Assembly: GCF_029245835.1 (NCBI RefSeq)
Contig: NZ_JAQWOO010000070.1
Coordinates: 41,955-105,954, forward strand
DNA: 64,000 nucleotides
Direction of reading: 5' to 3'
Source: Algibacter sp.
GTDB lineage: Bacteria; Bacteroidota; Bacteroidia; Flavobacteriales; Flavobacteriaceae
Each line of letters opens with the position of its first letter. Positions within the stretch are counted from its first letter, which is position 1. Under the pieces are notes generated by a model. That model saw nothing but the letters and a program-made list of their open reading frames with translations. It was not told where the DNA came from and did no database searches. Shown piece by piece: positions 26,287 to 35,131 of this stretch. A program made the position numbers and the translations under genes.

Positions 26287-28662
26287 TTAAGCCTTTTTGA
26301 ACCTGCTGAAAATACCTTTTTTTTCTGGGATCCCATAATAACCATATTTTGCACCATATCCAAAATTTGATTGCTTTACATCGTTAACTACAAACATCAT
26401 ATTATTGAGTTTCTTTTCTGTATGCAATTCCTGAGCAAAGTTCAATATTTTCTTTTCGGTATGATCTGCCCTTGTTACATATATAGTATGTCCAGCATAC
26501 TGACTAATTAATAACGTATCTGTAACTAACATTGAAGGCGCGGTATCTACAATAACGTAATCATAGTTTTCTGAAACATTATCAAATAAGTCTTTAACTC
26601 TTTCGCTCATAAGTAATTCAGCAGGATTGGGTGGAACTTTACCTGCTAGTAAAATATCAATACCTATATCATTTATCATGTACTTATTAACTGTATCAGA
26701 TATTTCAATAGACTTATCAACTATATAATCAGTTAATCCTAATTTTGTTCTATCAGTATTCTTATCTTTCTTATTCTTAAATGCTGAATAAATTTGTGGG
26801 TTTCTAATATCAGCGCCTATTACTAAAACCTTTTTTCCCGTATTCGCAATTGTAAGAGCCATATTCAAACTAATAAAAGATTTCCCTTCTCCATTTATTG
26901 TAGACGTAACAAATACAACGTTATTAAAGTTCTTATCATTAGTACTCCGCCTTATATAATCAAAATTTGTTCTTATAATTCTAAAAGATTCTGATAAAAT
27001 AGATCGATCATTTCGTTCAATTAAGCTTTTGCCATTTCCAGAGATTCTGGGTATTTCTCCTAAAACAGTAATGTCTTTTATTACTTTTTCTAAATCTTCT
27101 TTATTATGTATTTTTGTGTCTAGCAAATCTTTAATATAGAAAAAAGCAAAGGGAACACATAAACCTATAATCATCCATGCAAGGTATATAATTGGCTTGT
27201 TTGGAGAAACAGGACCTCGCTTTGAACTAAACGCAGAATCTACTATCTTAGCATTAGGTGAGGTAGATATTAGAGAAATGGTAGCCTCTTCTCGTTTTTG
27301 TAATAAAAATAAATACAATGATTCTTTTATACCTTGTTCGCGTTCAATATCTCTAGATTTTCTAACTTGTCCTGGAACTGCATAAATTTTAGAATTAAGT
27401 TTAGTTGATTGATTTTCAAGACTTCTAATTCGTAAACCAACTGAATTACCAGAATTATCCAGACTCTGTTTTAAACTATTTTTTAAGCTACTAATTTGCT
27501 GATCTAAATTAACTATTATTGGGTTTTTTTCATTTGAACTTTTTAATAGTCGGCTTCGATCATTTAATAATTCATTATACCTTTTTGCTAATGTATTTAT
27601 TGTGCCATCAGTTAATCCAACATTTGAAGGTATTTGAGCAAAAGAATCATCAGTAATTTGATTCTTCATATAATTTATCATATTAAACTCAGTACGACTT
27701 TTAGCTATTTCTTGCTCTGTTTGTGCATTAGATTTCAAATAAAGTTCAGCTTCAGAGGTAATATTAGTTAATTTATTTCCAGTTTTAAATTGTTCAATAT
27801 CATCATCAACTTCAGATAAATCCGAAGCAATTAAATCAATTCTCTTATTAATAAAATCTGCTGTATTATTGGATTTTGCACTTTTTTCTTCAATCGAAAC
27901 TCTATTATATTCATCAATCAATTTATTAATAACATTTTTTGCCTTTTCAATTACTTCATCGTCTAAAGATATATTTAATACTTTTGAAAATTCAGCACTT
28001 GGTGCAATGTCGATTGATTTTTTATAGTATTCAGCCACCTTTTCTACTGGAGTAATTTTAACATCGATAATTTTATCGATTAAATTACTCAATTTCTGGA
28101 TGTTCGGAGTTACAACAATATCTCCTATAGGAGTAGAAACATTTTTACCAAAATCGTGTTGCTCTGAGACTTCTGTTTCTTGTCCAGAGTCAGAAATAAA
28201 ATTGTAAGATCTTTCAGATAGAATATGAATACTGAAATTATATCTTGACTTATCAATAAGACTGTCAGTCGCAATAAAATTGATCTTTATAGGGGCCTTT
28301 TGAAGAGGGTAAAATTCAGTATTATAAAATCTGCCTTTAGCAAAAAACTGCTTATTTAAATTTAGTCCTTTAACCACACCATACATTAATCTTCTTGATG
28401 TCAGGACTTCAATTTCATCTTCAACGTTCTTTTTTTCAGTGCTAGATATTTGGCCTAAGTCCTTAAGAACTTCTTCTGCTGGATTAGATACTCTATTATC
28501 ATCAACTAGCATTATTTTTGCATAAGCATTGTATTGTGGTGCAGTATATCTTAAACTAACGTAAGCATACACAATACAAAGAATACAACTCAAAGCAAAC
28601 CATTTCCATTGTTTTAGATAAGTTGTAAGAATTTTTTTTATATCAATATTTTTGTCCATCAA
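26287..28662 (-). CDS. wzc: Wzc-like polysaccharide co-polymerase with BY-kinase domain
   Basis: A 791-aa inner-membrane co-polymerase/tyrosine autokinase controlling chain length and export of capsule. It has an N-terminal Wzz domain with membrane helices near residues 17-35 and 515-535, a long coiled-coil periplasmic part, and a cytoplasmic BY-kinase: Walker A TINGEGKSFISLN, Walker A' VLVIGADIRNP and Walker B YVIVDTAPS. The C-terminus carries a Tyr cluster (FGYGAKYGYYG) as in autophosphorylated Wzc. It follows the Wza-like gene after 37 bases and is the last gene of the minus-strand operon. Confidence 0.94.
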   Translation of the reverse strand: MMDKNIDIKKILTTYLKQWKWFALSCILCIVYAYVSLRYTAPQYNAYAKIMLVDDNRVSNPAEEVLKDLGQISSTEKKNVEDEIEVLTSRRLMYGVVKGLNLNKQFFAKGRFYNTEFYPLQKAPIKINFIATDSLIDKSRYNFSIHILSERSYNFISDSGQETEVSEQHDFGKNVSTPIGDIVVTPNIQKLSNLIDKIIDVKITPVEKVAEYYKKSIDIAPSAEFSKVLNISLDDEVIEKAKNVINKLIDEYNRVSIEEKSAKSNNTADFINKRIDLIASDLSEVDDDIEQFKTGNKLTNITSEAELYLKSNAQTEQEIAKSRTEFNMINYMKNQITDDSFAQIPSNVGLTDGTINTLAKRYNELLNDRSRLLKSSNEKNPIIVNLDQQISSLKNSLKQSLDNSGNSVGLRIRSLENQSTKLNSKIYAVPGQVRKSRDIEREQGIKESLYLFLLQKREEATISLISTSPNAKIVDSAFSSKRGPVSPNKPIIYLAWMIIGLCVPFAFFYIKDLLDTKIHNKEDLEKVIKDITVLGEIPRISGNGKSLIERNDRSILSESFRIIRTNFDYIRRSTNDKNFNNVVFVTSTINGEGKSFISLNMALTIANTGKKVLVIGADIRNPQIYSAFKNKKDKNTDRTKLGLTDYIVDKSIEISDTVNKYMINDIGIDILLAGKVPPNPAELLMSERVKDLFDNVSENYDYVIVDTAPSMLVTDTLLISQYAGHTIYVTRADHTEKKILNFAQELHTEKKLNNMMFVVNDVKQSNFGYGAKYGYYGIPEKKGIFSRFKKA

Positions 28663-28699
28663 TTTATTTTAATCTTAAGTTATTATTAAAAAACAAAAA

Positions 28700-29473
28700 T
28701 TAGTTTCTTGTTACAAATATTAATGCTGTTGTAATTAAAAAAGAAGATATACTTATTATTGTTCCAATTCTAGTATCACCAGACGCACTACTAATAGCTG
28801 AATTATTTGGTTCTACATATACAATATCATTCTGAGTTAAATAATATACTGGAGAGTTAAACAATTCTTTATTAGTTAAATCAACCCTTGTATAAGTTTT
28901 AGTGCCATTAAAATCTCTTATAACTAAAATATTTTCTCTATGCCCTTTTATATTTAAATCACCAGCTAATGCAATAGCCTCCAGTATAGTAATTCTTTCT
29001 CCAGAAACGTCATATCTACCTGGAGATCGAACCTGCCCAAGTATAGATACTCTGAAATTTAAAATTCTAATATTAATTATTGGATCTTTTAGATATAAAG
29101 AAAGTTTTTCTTTAAATAAGTCTTGAGCCTCTTGAACTGTTAGCCCCATTAATTTTACTTTTCCTAAAACTGGATAATCTATATTACCCTCAATATCAAC
29201 CAGATAGTCGATTAATTGAGGTTGATTTGAATTACCACCATCAACAAATAAATTAAATGGCTTAACAGCTTCTAAATCAAATGTGGAGACATAAACACTA
29301 ACAATATCATTTACCTTAAATTTAGGGGTAAACGTATCAGTATCTACAATTGTTTCAAAATCTTTTGCATTTTGAAAATAGACAACTTCCTTTTTTGAAA
29401 CACAAGATGATAATGATAGTAAAATAATAATACAAGTTATAGCAAACTCCTTATTAATACAATTTGAAAACAT
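28700..29473 (-). CDS. wza: Wza-like polysaccharide export lipoprotein
   Basis: A 257-aa outer-membrane export protein. The signal peptide ends in a lipobox, LLSLSSC, giving a lipidated Cys near residue 23. The Poly_export domain (FKVNDIVSVYVSTFDLEAVKPFNLF) and a SLBB-like domain (VSILGQVRSPGRYDV...ERITILEAIALAGDL) follow. A C-terminal membrane segment (IGTIISISSFLITTALIFV) is typical of Bacteroidota Wza. It lies between the dehydratase gene and wzc. Confidence 0.93.
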   Translation of the reverse strand: MFSNCINKEFAITCIIILLSLSSCVSKKEVVYFQNAKDFETIVDTDTFTPKFKVNDIVSVYVSTFDLEAVKPFNLFVDGGNSNQPQLIDYLVDIEGNIDYPVLGKVKLMGLTVQEAQDLFKEKLSLYLKDPIINIRILNFRVSILGQVRSPGRYDVSGERITILEAIALAGDLNIKGHRENILVIRDFNGTKTYTRVDLTNKELFNSPVYYLTQNDIVYVEPNNSAISSASGDTRIGTIISISSFLITTALIFVTRN

Positions 29474-29517
29474 TCTATATAGGATTTGGGGTTAAATTAC
29501 GAGATTTTAAATAAATT

Positions 29518-31479
29518 CTATTGAACTGACTTGAAAACTTTAGATTCATTCGAATTATTTTCTATAATACCTTTAGCTTTTTTGTAGATCTTAACTCTCG
29601 TATCGAACTTCTCGTATTCTGAGTTATTAGATTTATATTCAGGTATTAAACTCTTCATTTTCATAACGATGTTATTATTTTGAAAACGATTAGTTATACA
29701 AAGTTCTTCAATCTCAGTCTTTATTCTGGTATAATCCAATTCTCTTGTTTTACTAATTAATATTTTTTTATGGTATGTTGAAAGTGTATTTTCTCCATTG
29801 GCCAATAACTCTTCATATAATTTCTCACCAGGTCTTAGGCCCGTTATTTTAATATCAATGTCTTCAGGGTATCTTAAACCAGAAAGTTTAATCATATTCT
29901 TAGCCAAATCATATATCTTAACTGACTCTCCCATATCAAAAATAAATATCTCACCTCCTTTACCCATCGTTCCTGCTTCAAGAACCAATTGAGAAGCCTC
30001 AGGTATAGTCATAAAATATCTTGTAATATCTTTGTGGGTTAAAGTCAAAGCGTTCCCAGACTCGATTTGTTTTTTAAATAAAGGTATTACTGAACCATTA
30101 GAGCCCAAAACATTACCGAAACGTGTAGTAATAAATTTAGTTTTACTTTCTTTTTGAAGGCAACTAATGTACATTTCAGCCATTCGTTTTGTGGCTCCCA
30201 TTACGCTAGTTGGGTTTACAGCTTTATCTGTGGAAACGAAAACAAATTTTTTAACATTGTAGCGCGATGCAGTATCTGCCAATAATTTTGTTCCATTTAC
30301 ATTTATTTTTATAGCTTCATAAGGAGCCTTCTCCATTAAGGGCACATGCTTATATGCTGCGGCGTGAAATACCATTGTTGGCTTGTATGTTTGAAAAATA
30401 GTATCAATTCTGAGACCATCTCTTATATCCGCAACAATAGCAGTATAATTATGTTTCCCGTCTCGTTTTAAATCCTGTTGCACATCATAAAGAGCAGATT
30501 CAGCTTGATCAACCAAAATTAAATGCTTAACATCAAAATTAGAAAGTTGATTTACTAACTCACTACCAATCGATCCAGCAGCCCCAGTTACCAGAACTGT
30601 TTCACCTCTAAATTTATTCAATAAATTAGGATTATCTATTTCAATTGGTGGGCGCCCTAATAAATCTTCAATTTGTACTTGCTTTATCTGTTTCGTACTT
30701 AACTCACCATTAATCCATTGTTCAATTGGTGGTACTTTAGTTATTTTTACCTCTGAATCAGATAAGTTATCAATAAGTTTTAATAACTTATTTGTATCGA
30801 CATTTTGGTCGGCAACTATGATTTCATCAATATCATTTGATTCAACATAATTTTCATCTAAACTCGAAAATGAAACAATAGGAACCCCGTTTATAACTTT
30901 ACCATTCTTTCTAGCATTATCATCAACAAAAGCAATAATGTTAAAACTAGTTTTTGCATTATTCAATAAGGCATTATAAGTTACGATAGCAGAATCACCA
31001 GTACCATAAATAAGAACTCTTCTTGTTAGTAATAATTTAGATTTCAAATATTTATATGTCATTTTAAAAAGCAATCTACTTGCACTAAGCGTTACAAAAC
31101 TTAGCAAAGCGTGCATAACTATTATAGAAAGCGGGATTGTAAACTTAGGAATAATGTTGGCAAATCTATTTATTAATACTAGAACAATACATATCAAAGC
31201 CATTAATACTATAGATTTAAAAACGTTAACAACATCAGTAAAGCCAGTGTGCCTGATAACACTTTTAAAAGAACCTACAACTAAGAAACTTAAAGCTGCT
31301 ACAACCAAAATTAAAGGTAGTTCAAAGTAAAATTGATTCAAATCAAAATTAAGTGTAAAGTTAAATCTTATAAAATAGGCTAAAAAGAATGTAGCCAAGA
31401 TTAAAGCCAAATCTATACTAAAAACTAGCCATTTAGAAGCGTATTTCTGTGAATAATAAGCAAAGTAATTATTTATCAT
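29518..31479 (-). CDS. UDP-HexNAc 4,6-dehydratase with membrane domain (PglF/FlaA1/CapD type)
   Basis: A 653-aa protein with four N-terminal membrane helices (about residues 15-130), a CoA-binding-like Rossmann domain (RVLIYGTGDSAIVTYNAL) and a C-terminal SDR domain: VTGAAGSIGSELVNQL, FHAAAYKHVPLME, STDKAVNPTSVMGATKRMAE, RFGNVLGSNGSVIPLF and LRPGEKLYEELLA. The family removes water from UDP-GlcNAc to give 4-keto-6-deoxy sugars, which an aminotransferase then uses. Its ATG overlaps the stop of the DegT aminotransferase gene by 4 bases, so the two steps are translationally coupled. Confidence 0.93.
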   Translation of the reverse strand: MINNYFAYYSQKYASKWLVFSIDLALILATFFLAYFIRFNFTLNFDLNQFYFELPLILVVAALSFLVVGSFKSVIRHTGFTDVVNVFKSIVLMALICIVLVLINRFANIIPKFTIPLSIIVMHALLSFVTLSASRLLFKMTYKYLKSKLLLTRRVLIYGTGDSAIVTYNALLNNAKTSFNIIAFVDDNARKNGKVINGVPIVSFSSLDENYVESNDIDEIIVADQNVDTNKLLKLIDNLSDSEVKITKVPPIEQWINGELSTKQIKQVQIEDLLGRPPIEIDNPNLLNKFRGETVLVTGAAGSIGSELVNQLSNFDVKHLILVDQAESALYDVQQDLKRDGKHNYTAIVADIRDGLRIDTIFQTYKPTMVFHAAAYKHVPLMEKAPYEAIKINVNGTKLLADTASRYNVKKFVFVSTDKAVNPTSVMGATKRMAEMYISCLQKESKTKFITTRFGNVLGSNGSVIPLFKKQIESGNALTLTHKDITRYFMTIPEASQLVLEAGTMGKGGEIFIFDMGESVKIYDLAKNMIKLSGLRYPEDIDIKITGLRPGEKLYEELLANGENTLSTYHKKILISKTRELDYTRIKTEIEELCITNRFQNNNIVMKMKSLIPEYKSNNSEYEKFDTRVKIYKKAKGIIENNSNESKVFKSVQ

Positions 31480-32606
31480 AATTTGAGGGTATTAATAATA
31501 ATATTAAGAATGCGCTGTAAGTCATCTTGACTTAAGTTAGATCCACTAGGTAAACAGAGCCCTTTATCAAAAAGCCTCTCCGAAGTTCCATTTGTAAAAT
31601 GCAAATAATTTTTAAAAATAGGCTGCATGTGCATGGGCTTCCAAAGTGGTCTTGATTCAATATCGTCTTTTAATAATTCTAATCTTAACTTTTCTCTAAG
31701 TTCAAATGATTCTGTTTCAATGCAAGTAATCCATCTGTTTGAGAAAAAATTCTTTGGTTCTTCTAAAAAAGTGATTTCATTAAATTGAGATAAATGTTTT
31801 TTATAGAATTCAAAATTCTTTCTTCTAGCTTCCACCCTATCATCAATAACTTCCATCTGCCCTCTTCCAATTCCGGCTAAAACGTTACTCATTCTATAAT
31901 TAAATCCAATAGAAGAATGCTCATAATGCGGGGCATTATCTCTAGCCTGTGTTGATAAAAACACAGCTTTATCTTTTAATTCTTTTGTTCCAACAATTAG
32001 AGCTCCACCACCAGAAGTGGTTATTATTTTATTTCCATTAAATGATAGAATTCCTATATCTGAAAGACTTCCACATTCACGGTTAAAATATTTACTTCCT
32101 AAAGCTTCGGCACTATCTTCAACAACAGGAATATCATACTTTTTAGCAATAGCATTAATTTCATTCGCTTTATATGGCATGCCATATAAATGAACAGCAA
32201 TTATAGCTTTAGGTTTTTTATATTTTTCAATTCTATCCTTAATTGCAATTTCTAGTAATTCTGGCGACATGTTCCATGTATCCAATTCACTATCAATAAA
32301 AACAGGTGTTGCGTCTTGATAAATAATTGGATTAGCAGAAGCGGAAAAAGTAAAACTTTGACATAAAACCTCGTCTCCTTCAGAAACATCCAGCAATTGA
32401 AGGCCCAAATGAATGGCTGCCGTTCCAGAACTTAGTACTGCAACACATTTATCACCACCTAAATAGTTTTTTAAATCATTCTCAAAACCATCTACATTAG
32501 GACCCAGTGGAGCTATCCAATTTGTTGCAAAAGCTTCATCAACAAATTTTTGTTCTGAACCTCCCATGTGCGGAGATGAAAGATATATTTTAGTTTTAGT
32601 CAACAT
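31476..32606 (-). CDS. DegT/DnrJ/EryC1 sugar aminotransferase
   Basis: A 376-aa PLP-dependent aminotransferase (PglE/WecE class) that puts an amino group on a keto-sugar nucleotide. Features are LSSPHMGGSEQKFVDEAF, the cofactor-binding LSSGTAAIHLGLQLL, VHLYGMPYKA, EDSAEALGS, the PLP Lys in SFNGNKIITTSGGGAL and NYRMSNVLAGIGRGQ. With the overlapping 4,6-dehydratase gene it would make UDP-2-acetamido-4-amino-2,4,6-trideoxyhexose. It is the first gene of the minus-strand wzc operon; its upstream spacer is over 600 bases. Confidence 0.93.
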   Translation of the reverse strand: MLTKTKIYLSSPHMGGSEQKFVDEAFATNWIAPLGPNVDGFENDLKNYLGGDKCVAVLSSGTAAIHLGLQLLDVSEGDEVLCQSFTFSASANPIIYQDATPVFIDSELDTWNMSPELLEIAIKDRIEKYKKPKAIIAVHLYGMPYKANEINAIAKKYDIPVVEDSAEALGSKYFNRECGSLSDIGILSFNGNKIITTSGGGALIVGTKELKDKAVFLSTQARDNAPHYEHSSIGFNYRMSNVLAGIGRGQMEVIDDRVEARRKNFEFYKKHLSQFNEITFLEEPKNFFSNRWITCIETESFELREKLRLELLKDDIESRPLWKPMHMQPIFKNYLHFTNGTSERLFDKGLCLPSGSNLSQDDLQRILNIIINTLKL

Positions 32607-33263
32607 TCAATTAACAGCTTACTTTATTAAATATATTGCATAAGTTAACACCCATAGTTAAAACAACTATACTATTTGTTAAAAAAATAACTTTTTGGAT
32701 ATTCCCTCTTGCATATGAAACAAAATTAATTTTTCTTTAATAACTTAAATTAATTTATACTAAACGTTCTAAAAATATTTTATAACCTTACTTTGAGTAA
32801 TGATTTATATTCGAGAGTTCTTGAAAATATTTTTATTTACTTATTTAATACAATTAAATCAATAATGCTATTAATCAATTCAATTCTGTTTAACAGTGTA
32901 AATTTAGTAATTGTTTTAATGCAACAAAGATAGAAAAGGGTTATTTCGCTAAAAGAGTAATTAAAATCGGTTAACTACATATTGCTTATTTTAAAACAGA
33001 AAAAATAGTAGGTTGTCGATATCTTATGCTATAATTATAGAGTACTAAGTATTTATTAATTCATCCCATAAAATGGAGCAAAAACCTTGAATTACTTGCT
33101 AAGGTTAACGAACTTAAATGAACAAAAATTGATGTGGAACTAAAAGAATACCTTTAGACTAATCCAACTTCTGCATCATAACATAACTTTTAATCTTTTT
33201 ATAGATTTTCTGTTTTTAAAATTGTTTTTAAAAAAAAATTATACGTGCTTTACAAAAAAAAGT
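32607..33263. other. 657-bp non-coding spacer between divergent capsule genes
   Basis: Very AT-rich. It should contain the promoters for the minus-strand wzc operon and the plus-strand asnB gene. TAATTTTG on the minus strand (32721-32728) fits TAnnTTTG but no -33 element is seen. A stretch around 33072-33160 reads as a short run of sense-like codons broken by stops and may be debris of a lost gene. Nothing else is recognisable. Confidence 0.5.
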
Positions 33264-35069
33264 ATGTGCGGTATATATTTAACTAACATTCCTTACCAAG
33301 AAGATCTTGTAAAAGCAAAATTAGAATCTATATCTTTTAGAGGACCTGACTATACGGGTGTTGAAAAAATAAACAACCTCACACTTGGTCATCTTAGATT
33401 ATCAATTTTGGATTTAGATGCCCGATCTCATCAACCTATGATTCACGCAAATCTTCATATAGTGTTTAATGGTGAGATTTACAATTATAAATATATTAAG
33501 AAAGAACTACTAACAAAAGGGTATAATTTCAAGACTGAAAGTGACACTGAAGTTCTTCTAATAGGTTATAAAGAATGGGGAGCAGGTATACTACAAAAAA
33601 TAAACGGCATGTTTGCTTTTAGCATTTATGATACAGAAAGTAATATCATATTTTCGGCAAGAGACAGATTAGGAGTAAAACCATTTTATTATTATTGGAA
33701 AGATGGACAATTTGAGATCTGTAGTCAAATAAGACCTTTACTCAAAAATAAAAAAATTAACGAAGAAGCAATATCGATGTTTTTAGATTGCATGTTTATA
33801 CCGAGTCCCTATACTATAGTAGAAGATGTTTTTAAGTTGCCTCCAGGTAATTCTTTAATTATAGATTTAAATTCTAAAAAATTAGAAATTAAAGAATATT
33901 GGAACTTAAAAGATGTAAAAATTAGAGATATTTCTTATGAAGATGCCAAATCTGAACTCCATGAATTATTAAAAGATGCTGTAAAAATCAGATTACAATC
34001 TGATGTCCCTATAGGTTCTTTTCTGTCTGGAGGTATAGATTCTTCTTTGGTTTCAAGCATTGCTGCCAAAGTTTCTGATAGTCAAATAAATACATTTTCA
34101 ATTGGCTTTGAAAACCCCATATATGATGAAAGCAAAATAGCAGAGCAATTTGCCGAAATAATAGGTTCTAACCATAAAACGACTATTTGTAGTTCAGAAG
34201 ACATTTTAAAGTTAATACCTAAACTTGTAGAGGTTTACGATGAGCCTTTTGCTGATACTTCAGCATTACCTTCGTTATTACTTAATTCTGTTACAAAACA
34301 ATATGTTACAGTTGCGCTATCGGGCGATGGCGGTGATGAGAGCTTTATAGGTTATCCCTATTTTGATTCTTTAATAAAAAATAAATTTATCATCGACATT
34401 CCTTTTATTATAAGAAAAAATCTTTCAAACCCTAAATTATTAAAATTATTTGGTTTAAACTCACATAGGGTTAGAAATGCCTTAAATACAAAAACAAGAA
34501 ATGATTTTATTGAGAATATATTTTCAAGAAAAGGCTTTCTTTTAAAGGAAAAGAAGCAAGGCTATATGAAGCATTATCAAGGTTATAAAAAATGGTCGAA
34601 TATTTTTTTACAAAAGGCTGCCGATTTAAACATTAAACTCTGGTTAGAAAATGATAGTAATGTGAAAGTAGATCGTGCAAGTATGGCATATTCGGTAGAG
34701 GTAAGAAGTCCTTTCTTGGACTATAGGGTTATTGAATATGCAAGATCTTTACCTATATCTTACAGATATGAAAAAGGCAGACAAAAAAAGATTTTAAGAG
34801 ATATACTAAAAGAATATATTCCCGAAGAAGTTTTTAACCAGCCCAAAAAAGGCTTTGGAGCTCCAATTAGCCTATGGATGAGAAATGAAATTAAAGATGA
34901 AGTTCTTTCAGCTCTAAATGATGATTTTTTACATAAAGTACCAAATTTGAATGTTATAAAGTTTAAAAAACTACTAAAAGAACATATGGAAGAAACACAC
35001 AATCATTCAGCTAATATTTGGAAAGTTTACGTTTTAAGTAAATGGTATTCTGAATTTGGTTTTAACTAA
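33264..35069 (+). CDS. asnB-like: Glutamine-dependent asparagine-synthase-like amidotransferase (copy 1)
   Basis: A 601-aa class II amidotransferase. I place the start at 33264 because the mature enzyme needs Cys immediately after Met (MCGIYLTNIP); an in-frame start 42 bases earlier would bury it. The glutaminase domain (about 1-190) shows FRGPDYTGVE, GHLRLSILDLD and FNGEIYNYKYI. The synthetase domain has the PP-loop SFLSGGIDSSLVSS and SGDGGDESFIGYP. In polysaccharide loci such enzymes often amidate uronic acids rather than make asparagine. It stands alone on the plus strand between two minus-strand blocks and ends in a terminator. Confidence 0.9.
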   Translation: MCGIYLTNIPYQEDLVKAKLESISFRGPDYTGVEKINNLTLGHLRLSILDLDARSHQPMIHANLHIVFNGEIYNYKYIKKELLTKGYNFKTESDTEVLLIGYKEWGAGILQKINGMFAFSIYDTESNIIFSARDRLGVKPFYYYWKDGQFEICSQIRPLLKNKKINEEAISMFLDCMFIPSPYTIVEDVFKLPPGNSLIIDLNSKKLEIKEYWNLKDVKIRDISYEDAKSELHELLKDAVKIRLQSDVPIGSFLSGGIDSSLVSSIAAKVSDSQINTFSIGFENPIYDESKIAEQFAEIIGSNHKTTICSSEDILKLIPKLVEVYDEPFADTSALPSLLLNSVTKQYVTVALSGDGGDESFIGYPYFDSLIKNKFIIDIPFIIRKNLSNPKLLKLFGLNSHRVRNALNTKTRNDFIENIFSRKGFLLKEKKQGYMKHYQGYKKWSNIFLQKAADLNIKLWLENDSNVKVDRASMAYSVEVRSPFLDYRVIEYARSLPISYRYEKGRQKKILRDILKEYIPEEVFNQPKKGFGAPISLWMRNEIKDEVLSALNDDFLHKVPNLNVIKFKKLLKEHMEETHNHSANIWKVYVLSKWYSEFGFN

Positions 35070-35090
35070 AATCAAATGTTTTAAGCAAAG

Positions 35091-35119
35091 AAATGAGGTT
35101 CTAAAAACCCTCATTTTTT
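35091..35119 (+). terminator. Terminator after the first asnB-like gene
   Basis: AAATGAGG (35091-35098) and CCTCATTT (35109-35116) pair over 8 bp, extendable by GGTT/AACC with a bulge, followed by T6. It lies 22 bases after the stop and could also act on the convergent gene. Confidence 0.8.
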
Positions 35120-35131
35120 ATCCTTAATGCT

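Noticed and set aside
32721..32728. TAATTTTG as promoter of the wzc operon
   Set aside because: It fits the -7 pattern but lies over 110 bases from the gene with no -33 element, so I did not annotate it as a promoter.
33072..33160. Sense-like codons (KWSKNLELLAKVNELK...) broken by stops
   Set aside because: Too short and broken to assign to a gene or an IS; could be chance in AT-rich DNA.
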